Counted from the first letter of the stretch, positions 40,101 through 55,100 are shown. The stretch is DNA of 64,000 nucleotides from Lepidonotus clava (GCA_936440205.1 OW387149.1:9196114-9260113); one strand, 5' to 3'. Numbers and translations are program-made. Notes: generated by a model not told the origin, from the letters alone.

Positions 40101-43100
40101 TAATAGCGTTCTGATTAGGTGAGTTTTCAACCTCACCATCAGTAACATAACTGTTACGAGCCATCTTATTAAGGATAGACAACACCTCAGAGTGGCTTCA
40201 TTTGCGATAATGACAATTGTACCATAACTAGAAAAGATAAAACAATGTACTATATATCAAATGAAAGGGCGCATTTTTCCCTATCTTCCAAAACATATTA
40301 TGTTGTCAACATGTCAAAATTTGAGGAATTATCTGTGAAAAACTATTTTTTTCACTTTTATTTTTTGAACATGGATATCTCGGTAACCACTCAACAGATT
40401 ACAATGAATTTTTTTGGACATGTCAATAAAAACCCTTTAGAGGGAAGCGTGTCTCAGAATTTTGATTTAGGGCCTAGTTTTCATTTTATGACAAAAAACG
40501 GGAAGATTTTGGTTATTTTTTTCAACATTATTTTCTACATTTGATAAAACAAAAAGTAAGACCTGAATTAAAATTCTGAGACACGCTTCCCTCCACATAA
40601 ATGTTATCTACATGTCAAAAAAATTTCATGCATTTATATGCAGCAGTTACTGAGATATCCCTGTTCAAAAAATAAAAGTGAAAAATGCATTTTTTCACTT
40701 CCTGGTCTACCTACAAAGGTGCCGTTATTCACATTTTAATATAACTTATATCATTAGATAGGGTTCTATATTGGCTTTTAAGATATTTATGGTACATAAT
40801 AATGCCATGAACAATATAAAATTAATTTAAAAACAAAGGGAGTGCTGCGCATTGGCTGCTGAGAGGTGTTGTCTATCCTTAAGTAACAAACTGAAAAAGT
40901 GTGGTTTTAGAACGGTTTTGTTACATCACAGGTTGGCTGGGAAGTCACATTAATAGTGTTAATCAAGGTCTGAAAAACCCTAATAGCCATTCAATTTTAA
41001 TCATTTTTCCCCGTTTAAATTCTAAAGTCTAAAAGTTATTAATGCCTAAATTTGGCTCTATTTGGGTATGAGGTCTTTAGAAAAATACTTGGTTTAGAGA
41101 CTTGGTTCAGAGAAATTCTAAAAGCAAGCATTCGTCAACATTTGGCAAATTTTTACATGAGTTCAGATCTTTAACTTAACTAAAGGTCTTAAATGAAAAA
41201 GGCAACACTGGTAAGCATCCTGATATTCAAATGGAACTTTTCAATGAAATATCAAACTATCAATTTCAATTATATCTAGAAAATGTACAATTTCTGAACG
41301 TTCTGATTTATTATTTTAGGATGGGAATATCCTAGAGTACGTTTAGGTGATGAATGAACGGATATCTTGCAAGATGTAATTGTAATTAAACCCCTGCAGT
41401 GTGTTTTTATGAAAAGGGATTGAAGTAATTATGAAGAACTTAATCAAGATGCAGCATATAGATAATCGTACTGCACAGTGAAGTACATAATCACATTTCA
41501 TAACATTTTACATCATGCTTCTCAGGAAAAGCTGATCTAGGTGTTCGAGGGAAGCGGGAAGAATAAAATCAGGGTTCTTACGCAAATATTAAATATTATA
41601 GATTGATTTCATCAAATATAAGTTATATAAAAGGCTTTATATCTAATCTGATTTGTAAATGAAAATCTATTCATAGTCAGATGCAAAAAGCTGGTTATGT
41701 ACGAGATCCTTGAAGTCTCTATTTCTGAATATCTTTTGATAAATTTGTTTGATAAACAATTTGCCTGATTTGGGTATGAATGCTGATTTCGTACGTTTTC
41801 TATCATGTTGTACAATTTGATTCTGGTTCATTCATTTAGGTTTTATATTTTGGGAAACTTTTGTCTTAGATTGGTCTTGAGAATGTTTTAGATAAAATAG
41901 GTCAGCACCCTAGAAAAATTCCTTCATCCTTTCAAATTTAAATATCCTCCTTTTCATGATCAAATCTAGGAAATGGCTGACACTTTGACAGTCTAAGGAG
42001 TTGAACTTGTTGAATATTGAACATTTTAAACATTTCTCAATTTTGAAATTCCACTCCATTTCAGGTGGTGTCCATTTCGCCCTGTCAGGGCACGCTCGAG
42101 GCCGGAGAGGCGACCATCTGTAAAATAACTTTCACCGCTGCCGGCGTACCATCTTTCTACGACATCGACCTTGTTTGTGAAATCACCAATCAGGACAGCC
42201 TCTGTCAGTACAGGAAGGAACTGAAGGCTTGGGAGTCGGAGCGCCAGCGTCAGGCCGTGGAGTTCACCATCACCGAAGACAATCTGAATGCTGATAGCCC
42301 ACTCCCAGATACTGAGGTGAGATACCTGGCTGGTTATCATTAGTTTTTTTTTTTTTAAATTAAATAATATATTTTTTGTTGATTCACAGTAGTTATCTTC
42401 TTAAAAAGAAAAACATATTTCCATAATATGAGAAGAATAGAGATATATTGAGAATAAGATAGTGCAAAGAAAAGAAGTCAAAATGACATTGAGGAATAGT
42501 TGTTCTAGAATATAAAACAAGCTGATACTGTTGGAGACCAAATCAAACAGATTTTCATGCATTATCCATTTGAAATGTTATTATACCCTAATGTAAGAAT
42601 AGTTCATTGTTACTAACAGCGATGCTTAAGTCACCTTAAGTATGATAAAAGAAAATGTGGACATATCCCAAGCTGTGTCATAATCATATATGAGAACCTC
42701 ACTGTAAAAGATAATCAAAATAACCACACAAAGAGTCCATTGCAATAAACTTTTCTATTTATCCTCTTATTTTTCAGGAGCGGCCACCAAGTGGCAAGCT
42801 GAACCCGCTGAACGCTAACCGTACTCCTACCCCAGAGGGCGAAATCAGCCGCTATAAGGTATGGCTTGCAGGTTGTGTCTCTCCAGTGTTGCCAGGATTG
42901 GTGACTAGAACAAATCCACAAATATTTATGGAAGTGGTACAAGGGTCACATATCGAAAAAGGTGTCAAGAAAATTTCCAACGAACATATGAAATTAAAAA
43001 TCATGCAGAATTACATCCAGTCAAACACATACAATGTGAAATCACATACAAAATGTATGAAATTAACACACGCCAAAAGCGTAGACAGTCTGGAAATAGC

Positions 43101-46100
43101 CCATACAAGCTGACCAGAAGTTAAACTACAAAAACGAACTGGAAATTGTGCACAAAAACAACAACAACAACAACAACAATAATTCAATAAAAAATCATTA
43201 CAAATCTCAAATTTCATAAATCCAAATTTGAGAATCCTATCTTAATTCTACACATGGAAATTCTTGGGGTGTTTTTGGTCACCATCTCAAAAACCTTGCA
43301 ACAAAACATTAGAAGTTAACAATTGGCGCTCGATAACTCAGCATGAAAAATCTTGACCGTGAATGCAATTAGATTTCTTACATTAAGCAGTGAAAGGCCC
43401 TTTTGGTCACCAGGTCCAAGCATTAAAGGAACCTGACATGAAAAGGTGGGATCCAGTGTGTGCTGGACGGGCAGGGCATAGAGCGATTTGATTAAAACGA
43501 CAGGGGGTCGAAACCACTATTAGTCACGCATTCTCCTACAGACCCCATGCAGTTAGGAACTGTGTGCTCTCTGGATAGGATCATGAGAAAATAATAACTA
43601 TCGCCATAGAGATAATGTCATGCCTTATTAGGGTAGAAGCTCTATGGTCTCATAATATTTCAGTTTGCCTTCTGCTCTATCCTAATATGGCAATGGAATT
43701 AATTAGTATAGGCAGATTCTGGGCTGAGCTGGGCTGGGCTGCAGCTGCTAGACCTCTCTGTGCTTCCCCTTGTGCTAATGACAGGGATAAGTAAAGGCCC
43801 CTGGCCCACTGGCTGTTGTGTGTATAGGCCTGTCTATGGGACCATGTACATTAAAAACACTTGCCTAATTGGTAAATTTGTAGGGATATGGTCTGTATCT
43901 TCCCATAGAGTTTTTTCCATTTCAAAGATTCAGTCACCAAAGACAGAATTGTCAAAGCTTATTCTCCCTGTGATATGACCATAGATGTTGAAACAGTATG
44001 TGACCCCAATAACTAACCAACCAACTAACCAACCATTAACAGTGATCCCTTTTGAGGGTACGGGGGAGGGGCTTCTGCTCCTGGAAAGAATATAGGCCCC
44101 CAGTAGCCCCTGCTGATTGTAAAAGTTGACGGTAGGGGAGACCCAGCACTGACCAAATGGTTCATTGGGTTCAATCCCTGGTTGGTGTCTAGGTTCACTA
44201 AGGGATGAGGTACAGCAAAAATGATTTCCAAGTTTTGATCCCCTGCTGTTTGGCCGTTCTTTCACAGATACAATCACCTAAGACTGACCAAGTCAAAATG
44301 TGTGTGAGAAGTCAGAAGTCATCCTAACTGTTTTTCACAATCACCAAAAACTGACCAAGTCAAAATGTGTCTGAGAAGACAGAAGTCATCCTAACTTGTT
44401 TTCACTAAGAAAAATTGCCCTGGCTGTCGGTACCACATAAACATACTCACTTTTCAACAGTGAATGAGCCTCACACCTATACCAGATACAATTGCAATTA
44501 TTTCAGAAACACATGTAACAAGAAGGTTAATCCATACCGCCAGTGAGAAACAGGTGGCACTTTTTGAGATGACATGCGATGTGGCGCTTTTAGAATCGGG
44601 TCCTGTTACTGACATGTCACGTGCAAAAAAAAGAGTTATATCAGGTAAGTTTTTTTTTATAGGCGACATAAATCAACTAATAACCTTTTTCTGGATGCTC
44701 ACCTTACACTTGTCATACCTGGTATGGAATTATCTTTAGGCTCTGACAATTCACTAGCAGGTGGAAATAACAAGAAGAAAAAGTACTAGGCAGCAAAAAT
44801 AACCAAATATGGCTTCACATATAACAATGTGTGCTAAAATGACCGGCACTTCAAAAGGTTTTTCATAAACATTGATATGAATACTTCAATTAGACTTCTA
44901 GCATGGGCAGATCCAGAGGGGGGGGGGGGGCACGGGGGCGTGTGCCCCTCCCATTTTTGGAAAAAATTGCGTTTTTTTTAGATAAAGAATTTGGCCATAA
45001 AGTAATTAAGAAAAAACATTTCCAATAGCGCATGCCTCCCCCCCCTTTTCAAAATCCTGGATATATGTCTACACTTAACCTTTATTTCCCGTGCAGATTT
45101 TCTTAAATCGGCAGCAAAATGAGCATGTGGAAAACAGTCTTTATCCCTTTTACAGACTGGCCTCAAAATGCGCTCATAATGACTTCTCAATACAGGCATA
45201 ATGTGCATTCTGGGGAAAGTATGGAAAAGTTATAGAACACAAAATTAACAAAGGCGTGCAGGGTGGTGAAGTGGTTAGAGTGTCTGCCTGCTGTGCGGGC
45301 GGCCGGGGTTCAATTCTGGGCCTTGGCTTGGCTGCTATACCCCTCTGCATGTCTTCCAGTGGCAACAACTGGGTAATCAAAGGCTCTTAGAGGGCCACTG
45401 GCTGTTGTGTGTAGGGTCCTGCCTCGGTAAATGTGTAGGGGTATGGTCTCCACCTTCTCATAGATACAATCAGTTCATAGATGCTATCATCAAACAGACA
45501 GAATTGTCAAGAGCTTGTTCTCACCGTGATATGACCATAGATGTTGATACGGTGTAAAACCCCAATAACCAACCAACCAAAATTAACAAATTTCTCTTTT
45601 TGTATGATTGAAGAGTGACATTTCCGCAAAATTATACCTCAACATCAAACCAATTGACTTTTATTTACAGACACTGCCCCCTATCCGTCAGCGGTCAGTG
45701 GATGAGGAAAGGGCCAGAAAGCGCATGGAGGAGCGGGTAAATGATGAGTTCTGGGCCCGCCCGGAGCCCCCGAAGCCCTTCCTCCTGCACCTAGGGGTAA
45801 CCGCCAGGACCCACAACATAGCCGACTTCCAGCTTCACTTCGCAGATGACTACAAGACCCACTTCATAGACAGGTGAGCACAGAGGGTCAGGGACAGATT
45901 AGTCCATCGAGTGTACCAATCGCGTTCCACAGGATAGGTCCATACACCCCTGCTGTGTTGATGGCTCCTACTGGTTAGCCCACAAACTAGCATATTATGG
46001 CAGGAATATTTTAATTGGCTATCTAATTTTAAATGGGGAAACCCCTTCACTAGTTAGGGGCCTGGTGGCTAATAATGGGCCCATAACCAACGGCTGCAAA

Positions 46101-49100
46101 GCATGCTGGGATGGAGGCCCTAAGATGGCAGAGGGTGACTGACCCACTTTAGCCCCTAGTGTGTGGTGTCGGTACTACGGACTAAGGGACAGATCAGGGG
46201 GGTGGGGGTTCTGGGGGGTCCTGACCACCCCCTCTTTTGGTGGAGATATAAACTTGGCGAAGAGAAGAAAACGTTGCGTGTGTATATGTGCAATTGCACG
46301 CCATTTTAGTACAAAGCCTTATATGTGGACCCGCCTTTTCAAAATTTTGTATCTGCCCCAGCGGGTCATGGTATAATGGCACGTATACAGGGTGCCCACA
46401 CAACTATTATAAGGTCTTAAAGGTCTTATTTTGGTTTGCAATTTATAAGGCTATCAAAACGTTTTTTAAGATTTTTGCAAGTCCAATGAGAAAATGTTAT
46501 TTGCATAGGGGAAGAGGGGGACCTGCTTGATTTGATGATCAATAAATAAGAAATTGTTAAATTGTAAAATGATGTAATAGGTCTATTTCATCTTTAATTA
46601 TGAAGTTTAGATGTGTTTTAATCAATTTCAGGGTTCTCTCCTGTATAACTTTCAGTGTCTGGCATGCCTGGGTAGAATGCAATCTAAATGTAAATTGACT
46701 CAATCATCAATCTATGGTTTTATGTGCCCTGGGTACAACTATTCTAGGCGCAGGATTATAAATGGTGAGGTTGACTCAGGGTCAGATTTTTGATATTATT
46801 GGAGGCAGGCACTTGTGACGCCTCCATTACTAAATTCTGTCACCCCGTGGGAATTCCGGGTAAGAATATAGGCGCGCAGTAGCCCCTGCTGATCATATAA
46901 GGCGATGATAGGGGGGACCCAGCACTGACCAAGTGGTTCTTTGGGTTCAACTCCCGGTTGGTGCTGGGTTCACTAAGGGATGAGGTACAGCAAAAATGAT
47001 TTCGAGGTTTTGATCCCCTGCTGTTTGCCTGCCCTGTCACCTTCATCTCATAGATATGATCACCAAAGACAGAATTCGTCCCAACTTGTTTTTGCCGTGA
47101 ATATGACCCTGGCTGTCGGTACAGCATAGAACATCCGTCACTCACTCATTCAATTCTGCCCCTTGCTGCTTGTTTCTAGTGTTTTTCTTTGTACAAGTGC
47201 CATGAGATCCCCCAAAAAAATGTTGTTCAGGTCGGAAAAATTAGGGTAGGAAGGTCTTTTTTTGGAGGGGGGCTTTTCATTTACTTGCCAAATTGACCCA
47301 GGCAGTATTGGAATCACAAAAATAGATCTTCTGAAACTATTTCTAGCATCTGAAATACATGCCCTGAGCATCTATATATGCTGTCAAATTCTGTTCCAAC
47401 CCTATCTGGTCGATTCTTTTGGATTCTGAAAAAGAGAAAATTGGAAAAGAAATCCCTAAAATAATTTAGAATAGGGCCAAAAATGGTGACTGTGTGCACA
47501 GATGATAACTATGAAATAGAAACACACGTTGTTAGGAGGAAAACAAAAGTTAAATATAAGAAATAAAATTGATGTTTTACAACAACATAGAATGTTTAAG
47601 TGTATGCGACAAAGACCCATTTATCTGCCAACAATGTGTAATTCAGCCATTTCAGTGAGGATTGTGTGATTTCGTGCAATACAATTCACACAACAACATC
47701 GTAGATTAGAATGCTTGTTGTTGGCATGTGCGTTGCTATCAACCAACAGCAATACTCCCAATTCACCAAAGATAGCTGATTTACATTATTTTTGGCACCT
47801 GCAAGTTAATTTTTACTGATTTTGTAGGCAACAACTATGGAAAAACTGGATTAATAATGGATATAATGATACAATTCATGAAAATGTATTTACTAAAGCC
47901 TTGAGTTTTGTCGACATAATATAACCCTGCATGCATCCTGTTTTAAGCTAGCCTGCAGGTAAAACTCAGGAATCTGGCTGTCCGTGGTTGCGAGAATTAA
48001 GGCCATATTCGACTATGCGACAAACGGCCGCAAACGCGTCCAGGGCAGCCCAGATGCGTCCAGGAAGGCCGCAAACGCGTCCAGGACAGCCGCAAACGCG
48101 TCCAGGACGGCTGCAAACGCATTTGCGTTAGAATGCTGCAAACGCATTTGCGGCTGCCCTACTGCTATATTCCACTAGTTTTCGGGCACCAGACGGCCGC
48201 TTATGAGTTTGCGGCTGCCGCAAACATGTTTGCGGTAGGTTCCGCAAGGTGGAATACGGGTGATTGCGGCCTCCGTATGCGGCCTCCGTTTGCGTCACGT
48301 ACTCAGAGATACCAACATGTTGGTATCTGGAACGCAAATTGTTTCCGGTCCCATTAAATAGCGGCCGCAAATGCACGCTAACGCAAGGTGGAATATGGCC
48401 TTTAATGAATGACATTCGTCACCAATCAGGGACAGACAGCTAGAGGGGGTCCTTAGGTGGTTTCTGTCCACGAGCTAGTTTATTTATTTCTTAAGTTTGC
48501 CCAGACAGTAAGGTATTAACTCAAATGTCAAATTGACTGAAATAAGAGATAGGCATGTCATTGAATCGAAGTTAATAAGCAGTAACTTTAAAAGGCCGCT
48601 AGAAATATTGACGCCCTCCCTCTCTGTTATTCATTGCTTTCATAAACCATATAAGAACTCATTTTTTATCCTGTCTGCATATAGAATTAATTAGGGACTT
48701 GCGAAACATGATCACATGAAACTGATCGATATTTTGTACCAATGAAAGCCTTGTGTAATAAAGGTTGACATTTTTATATGCCTGCCTTTTTGCTACTACT
48801 TTGGTTAAGAAAATAAATTAATTCTAGGAAACAAGAAATTCAGTTCTGATGTATGGATGTATTGTATAAGAACGTTCCGAAATAAGAAAAAAAGGGGGAA
48901 AAAAAACATACATGTAAAATGATGGTCAGAACATGTCATTTCCTATGATACATGCCCTAGAGGAGAAGAGAGAGCAATTGATAATTTGTCATCCAGTAAA
49001 TTGATATGTGATACTTTGCTCACCCAATTAGGACCTTCTATAATATTCAAAAGGGTTCTGAGAACCAGGAATTGGCATAAGATGGTTGGTAATCATCTCT

Positions 49101-52100
49101 TCTTGTTAGTTATCAGATATATCAGGTATACATCAGTTTTCAGTTAATCTGATATTCGTTGTATTACGGTTTGTCCAGATTATCCATAATACAACGTTTC
49201 GCATTAGTTTCCAGTCTGATGCTGACAATTTTATGATTTTTGTTTCAGTTTCTATCAATTGAAACTGCTCAAACTAAATGACAAAACCTACACAAATTTG
49301 AGTGCATCTCTGATATACTATGAAATATATGTTCAATTTCCACTTTCATTGGAGTTATTGAGGAAAGAAGTGTGCCGCCAATACTGAAGGATAGGCAGGA
49401 GCCGGAATGTACCACGTGTCGCGCATGAGTCGTAATACACAGAATGTGTCAGGGACCTGCCGTCAACTTGCTCTTGAACCTTATTCCTTTAAGTGCAAAG
49501 CAATCAACCCATTAACACATTAAAGTAAGCGTGGTATCATCAAATACCAGACATTTAGTAACCTCATTATTGCTTTATTTCAGGTTACTAAGTGGGCGCG
49601 AAACACAGCTTGGACAGGAGGAAGAGGAAGCGATCACAGTTACGAAAACCGTTTCCTGTCTGGAAGCCGAAGCGGAAGTTGTGGCGGCTGCGCTAAACAA
49701 TATTCTGAGGTAAGGCAAACTGATAGCCCTAGAGTAAAAATCAGCAAGGTGACATGGGAAATTTTGGTCTCGGTGACATGTAACATGGGATTCCAAAAGA
49801 TAATGACTTGGAGCATGGCAATTTTTTTAAATAAACAGCTGATGTTACGATTTCTTAAATCCAAGATGAAGACATTATGATTTCTTAAAGGTGGCTAGGA
49901 GACCCCTCAGTCATCAAGAATGGAGTCCCAAGTTGGCGAGACACACGCACACACAAAATCTATGTTTGTTCCCTCCCTATGATTTATCATTTTAGAAAAT
50001 GTGATTTCATGCCTACCTAAATGAAAGCTCATGTCACAATTTGAGATATCTAAAGATAATCCAACAATTCAAAAGTTGAAAAGAATAATTACAAAGATTC
50101 CGAAAATGCATGGAGGTATCTATGCCTCTAGCAACTCTGGCTATAAACAATTGTACATGATCGTCTACAAATATCCCATATATCTTCAGGTCCCTTCTGG
50201 ATGATAGCAGCTTCCATGAGGCGGTGGAGAAGATCAGCGAGGAACCTACTCCTTACTTCCAACAGTTCTCGACACGAACTGCTCCCGTGCAACTCCCTAC
50301 ACCAGCACCTTCTATCCGCGTGGAGTCGGCAGCCGAGGCCTTGTCGCGAGCAGCCAGCCAGGCCAGTAGCCTGAGGTCAGGACCTATGGAGGACGAGGGC
50401 GGAGTCGTCCTCAGCCGGCCATCATCAGAGGCCATTGTCATTGCCACAGAGGTACGGCAAGCAATATTTTATAAGCGTATATGTTTTCCTTAACCATGGG
50501 AAAAAACATGGGATGAAAAGGGTCAACGTTGTTACAAGATGTATGCTGGTTTGAAAGTAAAGCTAAAGTCTAATAAAGTACTCAAAATGTATTTCCTCTT
50601 ACTATATAGACCTTATAGGTCTATGTATTTAAAGCCCTATAGGAGTAGGTGTTTATAAACTGTTGACTGGCGACCAGCAACAACAGTGCCATGACAGAAT
50701 TGCTGGTAAAGTCACCAAGCAACTAGATTATCAAGCAAGTTTGAAATTTGTCCGGTGATTTCCCTGGTGATTTTTCTGGTAACCTTCCTGGCGATTCTGT
50801 GGGAGTCTGCTGCATACTAACAATAAGTTTTGGGGTAAATAGTGGATGCTGGGTGACTGGCACCCACTGATTTTGCCTCCATCATTGGTCGCCCATCACT
50901 GGTGAGAACCCCGTGGGGGTTCCAGGGAAGAATATAGGCCCCCAGTAGCCCCTGTTGATCATATAAGGCGACAATAGGAGGCACCCAGCACTGACCAAGT
51001 GGTTCTTTGGGTTCAATTCCCAGTTGGTGCTCAGTTCACTAAGGGATGAGGTACAGCAAAAATGATTTCCAGGTTTTGATCCCCTGCTGTTTGCCCGCCC
51101 TGTCACCTTCATCTCATGGATATGATCACCAAAGACAGAATTTGTCCAAACTTGTTTTCGCCATGAAAATTACACTGGCTGTCGGTACGGCGTAAAACAC
51201 CCAACACTCACTCACTGGTAAGATTGCTTGGTGGTTATAGGGGCAACAGTTTGGAATTTAGGCAAAACCTATTTTGTAATGCAAGTTCCCGCCTACCAGA
51301 TATGTAAAAATACTAGGCTGTTTGCTCCTGGGTTGTCAGACCATGTATTGTAACTAGTGACCCCGGAAGTACTCTTTATGATAATTCTATTTAATTTGTG
51401 CCAAACCTTTTTGAATTGTCAAAAATTGAGCTTGCATCAGGAATCTTTGAACAACAAGCTGAGATCAAGTTTAAACACTGACCACAAAATGGATTACTGA
51501 CCCTGTTCTGAAGATTGATGAAAATGAAAAGCCCTCTCCTAGTAATCATTAATTATTTATGATTGACCCTCATTATCTATTGAATTTGCTTGATTTCTCA
51601 AATCATTTCAAATAGGCTGAAATTGTTTAATCTAGTTATACAGATGAAATTACTTTTTATTGGAAGATGGCATTGGATGTTATTAAAGGAACCTCCGAGC
51701 AGAAACGAGCAAATAAGAGAAAACAGAAGTGTTGCCGTCAGCATTTAAAACCATACAACATTCGCACTACCGTTACTTTGAATTAGCAGTAATGCGATAT
51801 CCTTATGAGCCTTTCATATTTTCTGACAAAGTGCTCTTTTGTGAGAAAGAAAGGTCTGTGATAAATAACCAGGACACATCAGATACAGAATCATGTGTCA
51901 GCCATGACATTTCTTTCTATCTCAATAAGCTGAAATGAAAATTCAGGAAATGATTTGAAAAACTTTCTCCATAAGCAATATCATTTAAATTGAAATCAAT
52001 AGTCTGGAGTGCTCCAAAGTATGAGTATTGGTTCTGAAGTGAGGGTATTTATATAGATTTCCATCCGTATACATTTACAAATATATTATGTACACATATG

Positions 52101-55100
52101 TGTATGATTATATGAATGTTTATAAACATATCATGTCTCTGATATACATATAAATGATATATCTGATATAAAACACACACAAAATATATACTGTATGTCT
52201 TATATATTATTATTTATATATATGTTTAAACATGAATGATACATGAAATGAACTGTTTTATAACATATCATATTATAAAACACAGTTTATTTCAAGCTTT
52301 CCCATAACCATCAGTTCATATATAAGAACAGCAGTAACTTCTAGAAGAAACCACTATCAACTCTCCCTACAACAGTTACCCTTTAACAAGATAAACCTGC
52401 CATACCAACACCTAGAGTCAAATAAAAACATCTAAAATACTCCCCAACCTTTGCCCTGAGTTTTCTCAAGGCAGTATGAGGTCAACATGTGTATACCCTT
52501 AACACTGGAACTCCTGTATATTTCTGCAGGGTCGGGATTCGGCCGGAGGTGACCTGACACGCCCCTGCGAGCCTGAACCAATCACAACATCTGGAGGGGT
52601 CTCCGCCCGCAATGAGGATGGCTTCCGCCAGCAACAAACCATCAAAAAGTGAGTCACAATGTTTTAAGGCGGTTACTTATGTTGGCTCCCAAAGCATAGG
52701 GAGCCATGGTCTATTTATATTGAGTTCCTGTATACATTCTATATACCTGGAATGTAAGGCATTATTATTACAAAGTATTTAATCTCCACAATTTAGTGCT
52801 ATAGTTTTAAAATAAGTTTTAGGAATCAATAATTGTTGATTCAACAGTTTTTAATGTATACATGAATTTACCTGAGCTGATTGCTGCTGTTAGAATTTAT
52901 TAGGATTTTGCTCATGCCATCAGAGTCCTTTTCAGCATGAGCAATGAACAAAAAATGCTAGATTGTTTACAGAACTCATCTTTTTTCCCAACATCACATG
53001 TATAATTATGTTTATCTCCCAAACTATAACAACATCATATAAGCCCCTGCATAACAGGCATTAGCCCAAAAAGCCTCTCAGAGAGAGGGAGTGTATAGGT
53101 ATGTCACCACAAGGCGACAAAAACAGGCGACGAATATAAATCACCCTGCAATATGTCTTAATCCTTTCAAGACAGCAATTTTATATGGAAATCACCTTTT
53201 TGTTGTTGGGACTAAGTACACTGCCAAGCAATAAGCTTATTTTGTTGCCGCATGGGAACGCGGCTTTAAAGATTTTACCTGATCTCTTAAAGGTCTCATT
53301 CATGTGGGTAGGTCTGAAGTATAATTCAGATTACCTGAAAAATAGACTTATTTTACCCAATGTCACCCAGGGATTCTTGTAAATTATTTCTGAGCAGACT
53401 CCCCACTTATTTTTGTAATTCAGAACCTCAAAGTAAGAAGTTCTACTATCTCATAACCCTAGGTTCCCTTTAATTCTCCCCATCATCCTTTATGCCAGAA
53501 GCCTATATCAATACTTCTCTCAACCATCTTACATTTCCAAGGATCCCCTTTATTTCTTCCTCAATGCTTAGTTAACCCTATCACCTACATTCCACCTCCT
53601 GTGAACCTGTTCCTTTAGATTCAGTAAATGTGGTCTGAATATAAAAGCCACCCGGCCCGGTTCGCGACTCGTCCCAGCTGTAGGTTTGTCTGACGTGTCC
53701 AAGCATGTAATCGGGCAAAGGGATGAAAGCGGTTGGAGGCAGGGAGGAGAGAAGAGAGTTTAATATCCATGGATTGGGCCCCTGTGGCTGAGAGTGAGGG
53801 TCTGCTTTCACATCCATGGTGGGGGGCCAGGGGTGATAGGCTTCATGTATATTCAGAGTCTGGGCCATGCTAGACAACTATCATAGATGCTGGTCATAGA
53901 TTGTCCCACTTAAAAAGATACATGTACTTAAAACTTTAGGAATCTTTTCAATAACTTGGCCTTTCCAAAAAGCTCAAGATGAAAGAAACAAATTAACATT
54001 ATTATAATTCATTAAATTTTCATGCCAAAAATAATTGAGAATTCTATATTATGAAACCATTTTTCCATTTTTGTCACAGTATTGTCTTTACCTCTATACA
54101 AATCCTTGTAATTAAATAATTCTAATCTAAAATATAAGTACAACCATGGATGTGTAAGGAAATTGGGATGTTTTTGTGCTGTATCATTTCAGAGGTAGGT
54201 TTTCAGAAATGATAAAAGAAAAACTCACTGCATGAAAACTTCTGTTGACATGTAATTCTTTGATCCTAAGGCGGAATGTGCGTCTAATGCAGAGGTATGG
54301 AAAAAATATTGATTCTTGTTTCTAAAAGCAAGTAGATAGCACAAAATATAGACATTATATAGCACGGCACATGTTAAAGACATAACATTCCAGGAAAACT
54401 TCCGGCAGCCATGGTCTTTGTTCAATACAAACTTCATACAAGGCGAATAAGAAATTTAACTTTTACAAAAAGAATTTTCTGAAATCTGAATTGCACTTTG
54501 CAAATGTTGAACTTGTACAAACAGGAAGTAAATTTTCTGTGTTAATTCTATTTGAAGATATTTCTACACAAGTGACATATTACAATTATGTTCCTAACCT
54601 ACCTTTTTGAAGTATTCTAAGATGAATGTAAGATGAAGACAAATTACGTATGAGATTCCATATGTTTGTCCAATGAATTGAATGCTTGATTCATAGTTTA
54701 GTTGATGAGATGTTTCCACGGGTTTATAATTCTCTCGAGGCTGTTCCTGTTAATAGCTTGGTCATTAATATCATTACCAATGTTCCACTCTTTATCAAAG
54801 TTAACTCAAGTATAGTGTACCTGTTTAACAACTTAACTACCAGTGAATATATAGTCATAGCAATTAGGAAGCTAATAATTTAGATATTGTTGAACATGTT
54901 TTGCACACACGCACAAAAAAGAGGACCTAATAAATGATATTCCAGACCATTGTACATATTGAAATATTGTACCAAAATGTATATACATATATATTTACAT
55001 AGCACTACATGTTTTCTCATGTATTTTACTTGCTACATATTTACCCTTTAGCTTTACACAAAATCTGGAATGTTGATAGGTTTAGAAAAAAATGGCAAAG

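Noticed and set aside
43450-43640. Second SINE-like block (GTGTGCTGGACGGGCAGGGC...)
   Set aside because: Only loose resemblance to 20930-21060, with no tail or target duplication, so not listed as an element.
46160-46400. G-rich and C-rich runs suggesting another MITE
   Set aside because: Some words resemble the 44906-45064 repeat, but no inverted ends or clear boundaries could be found.
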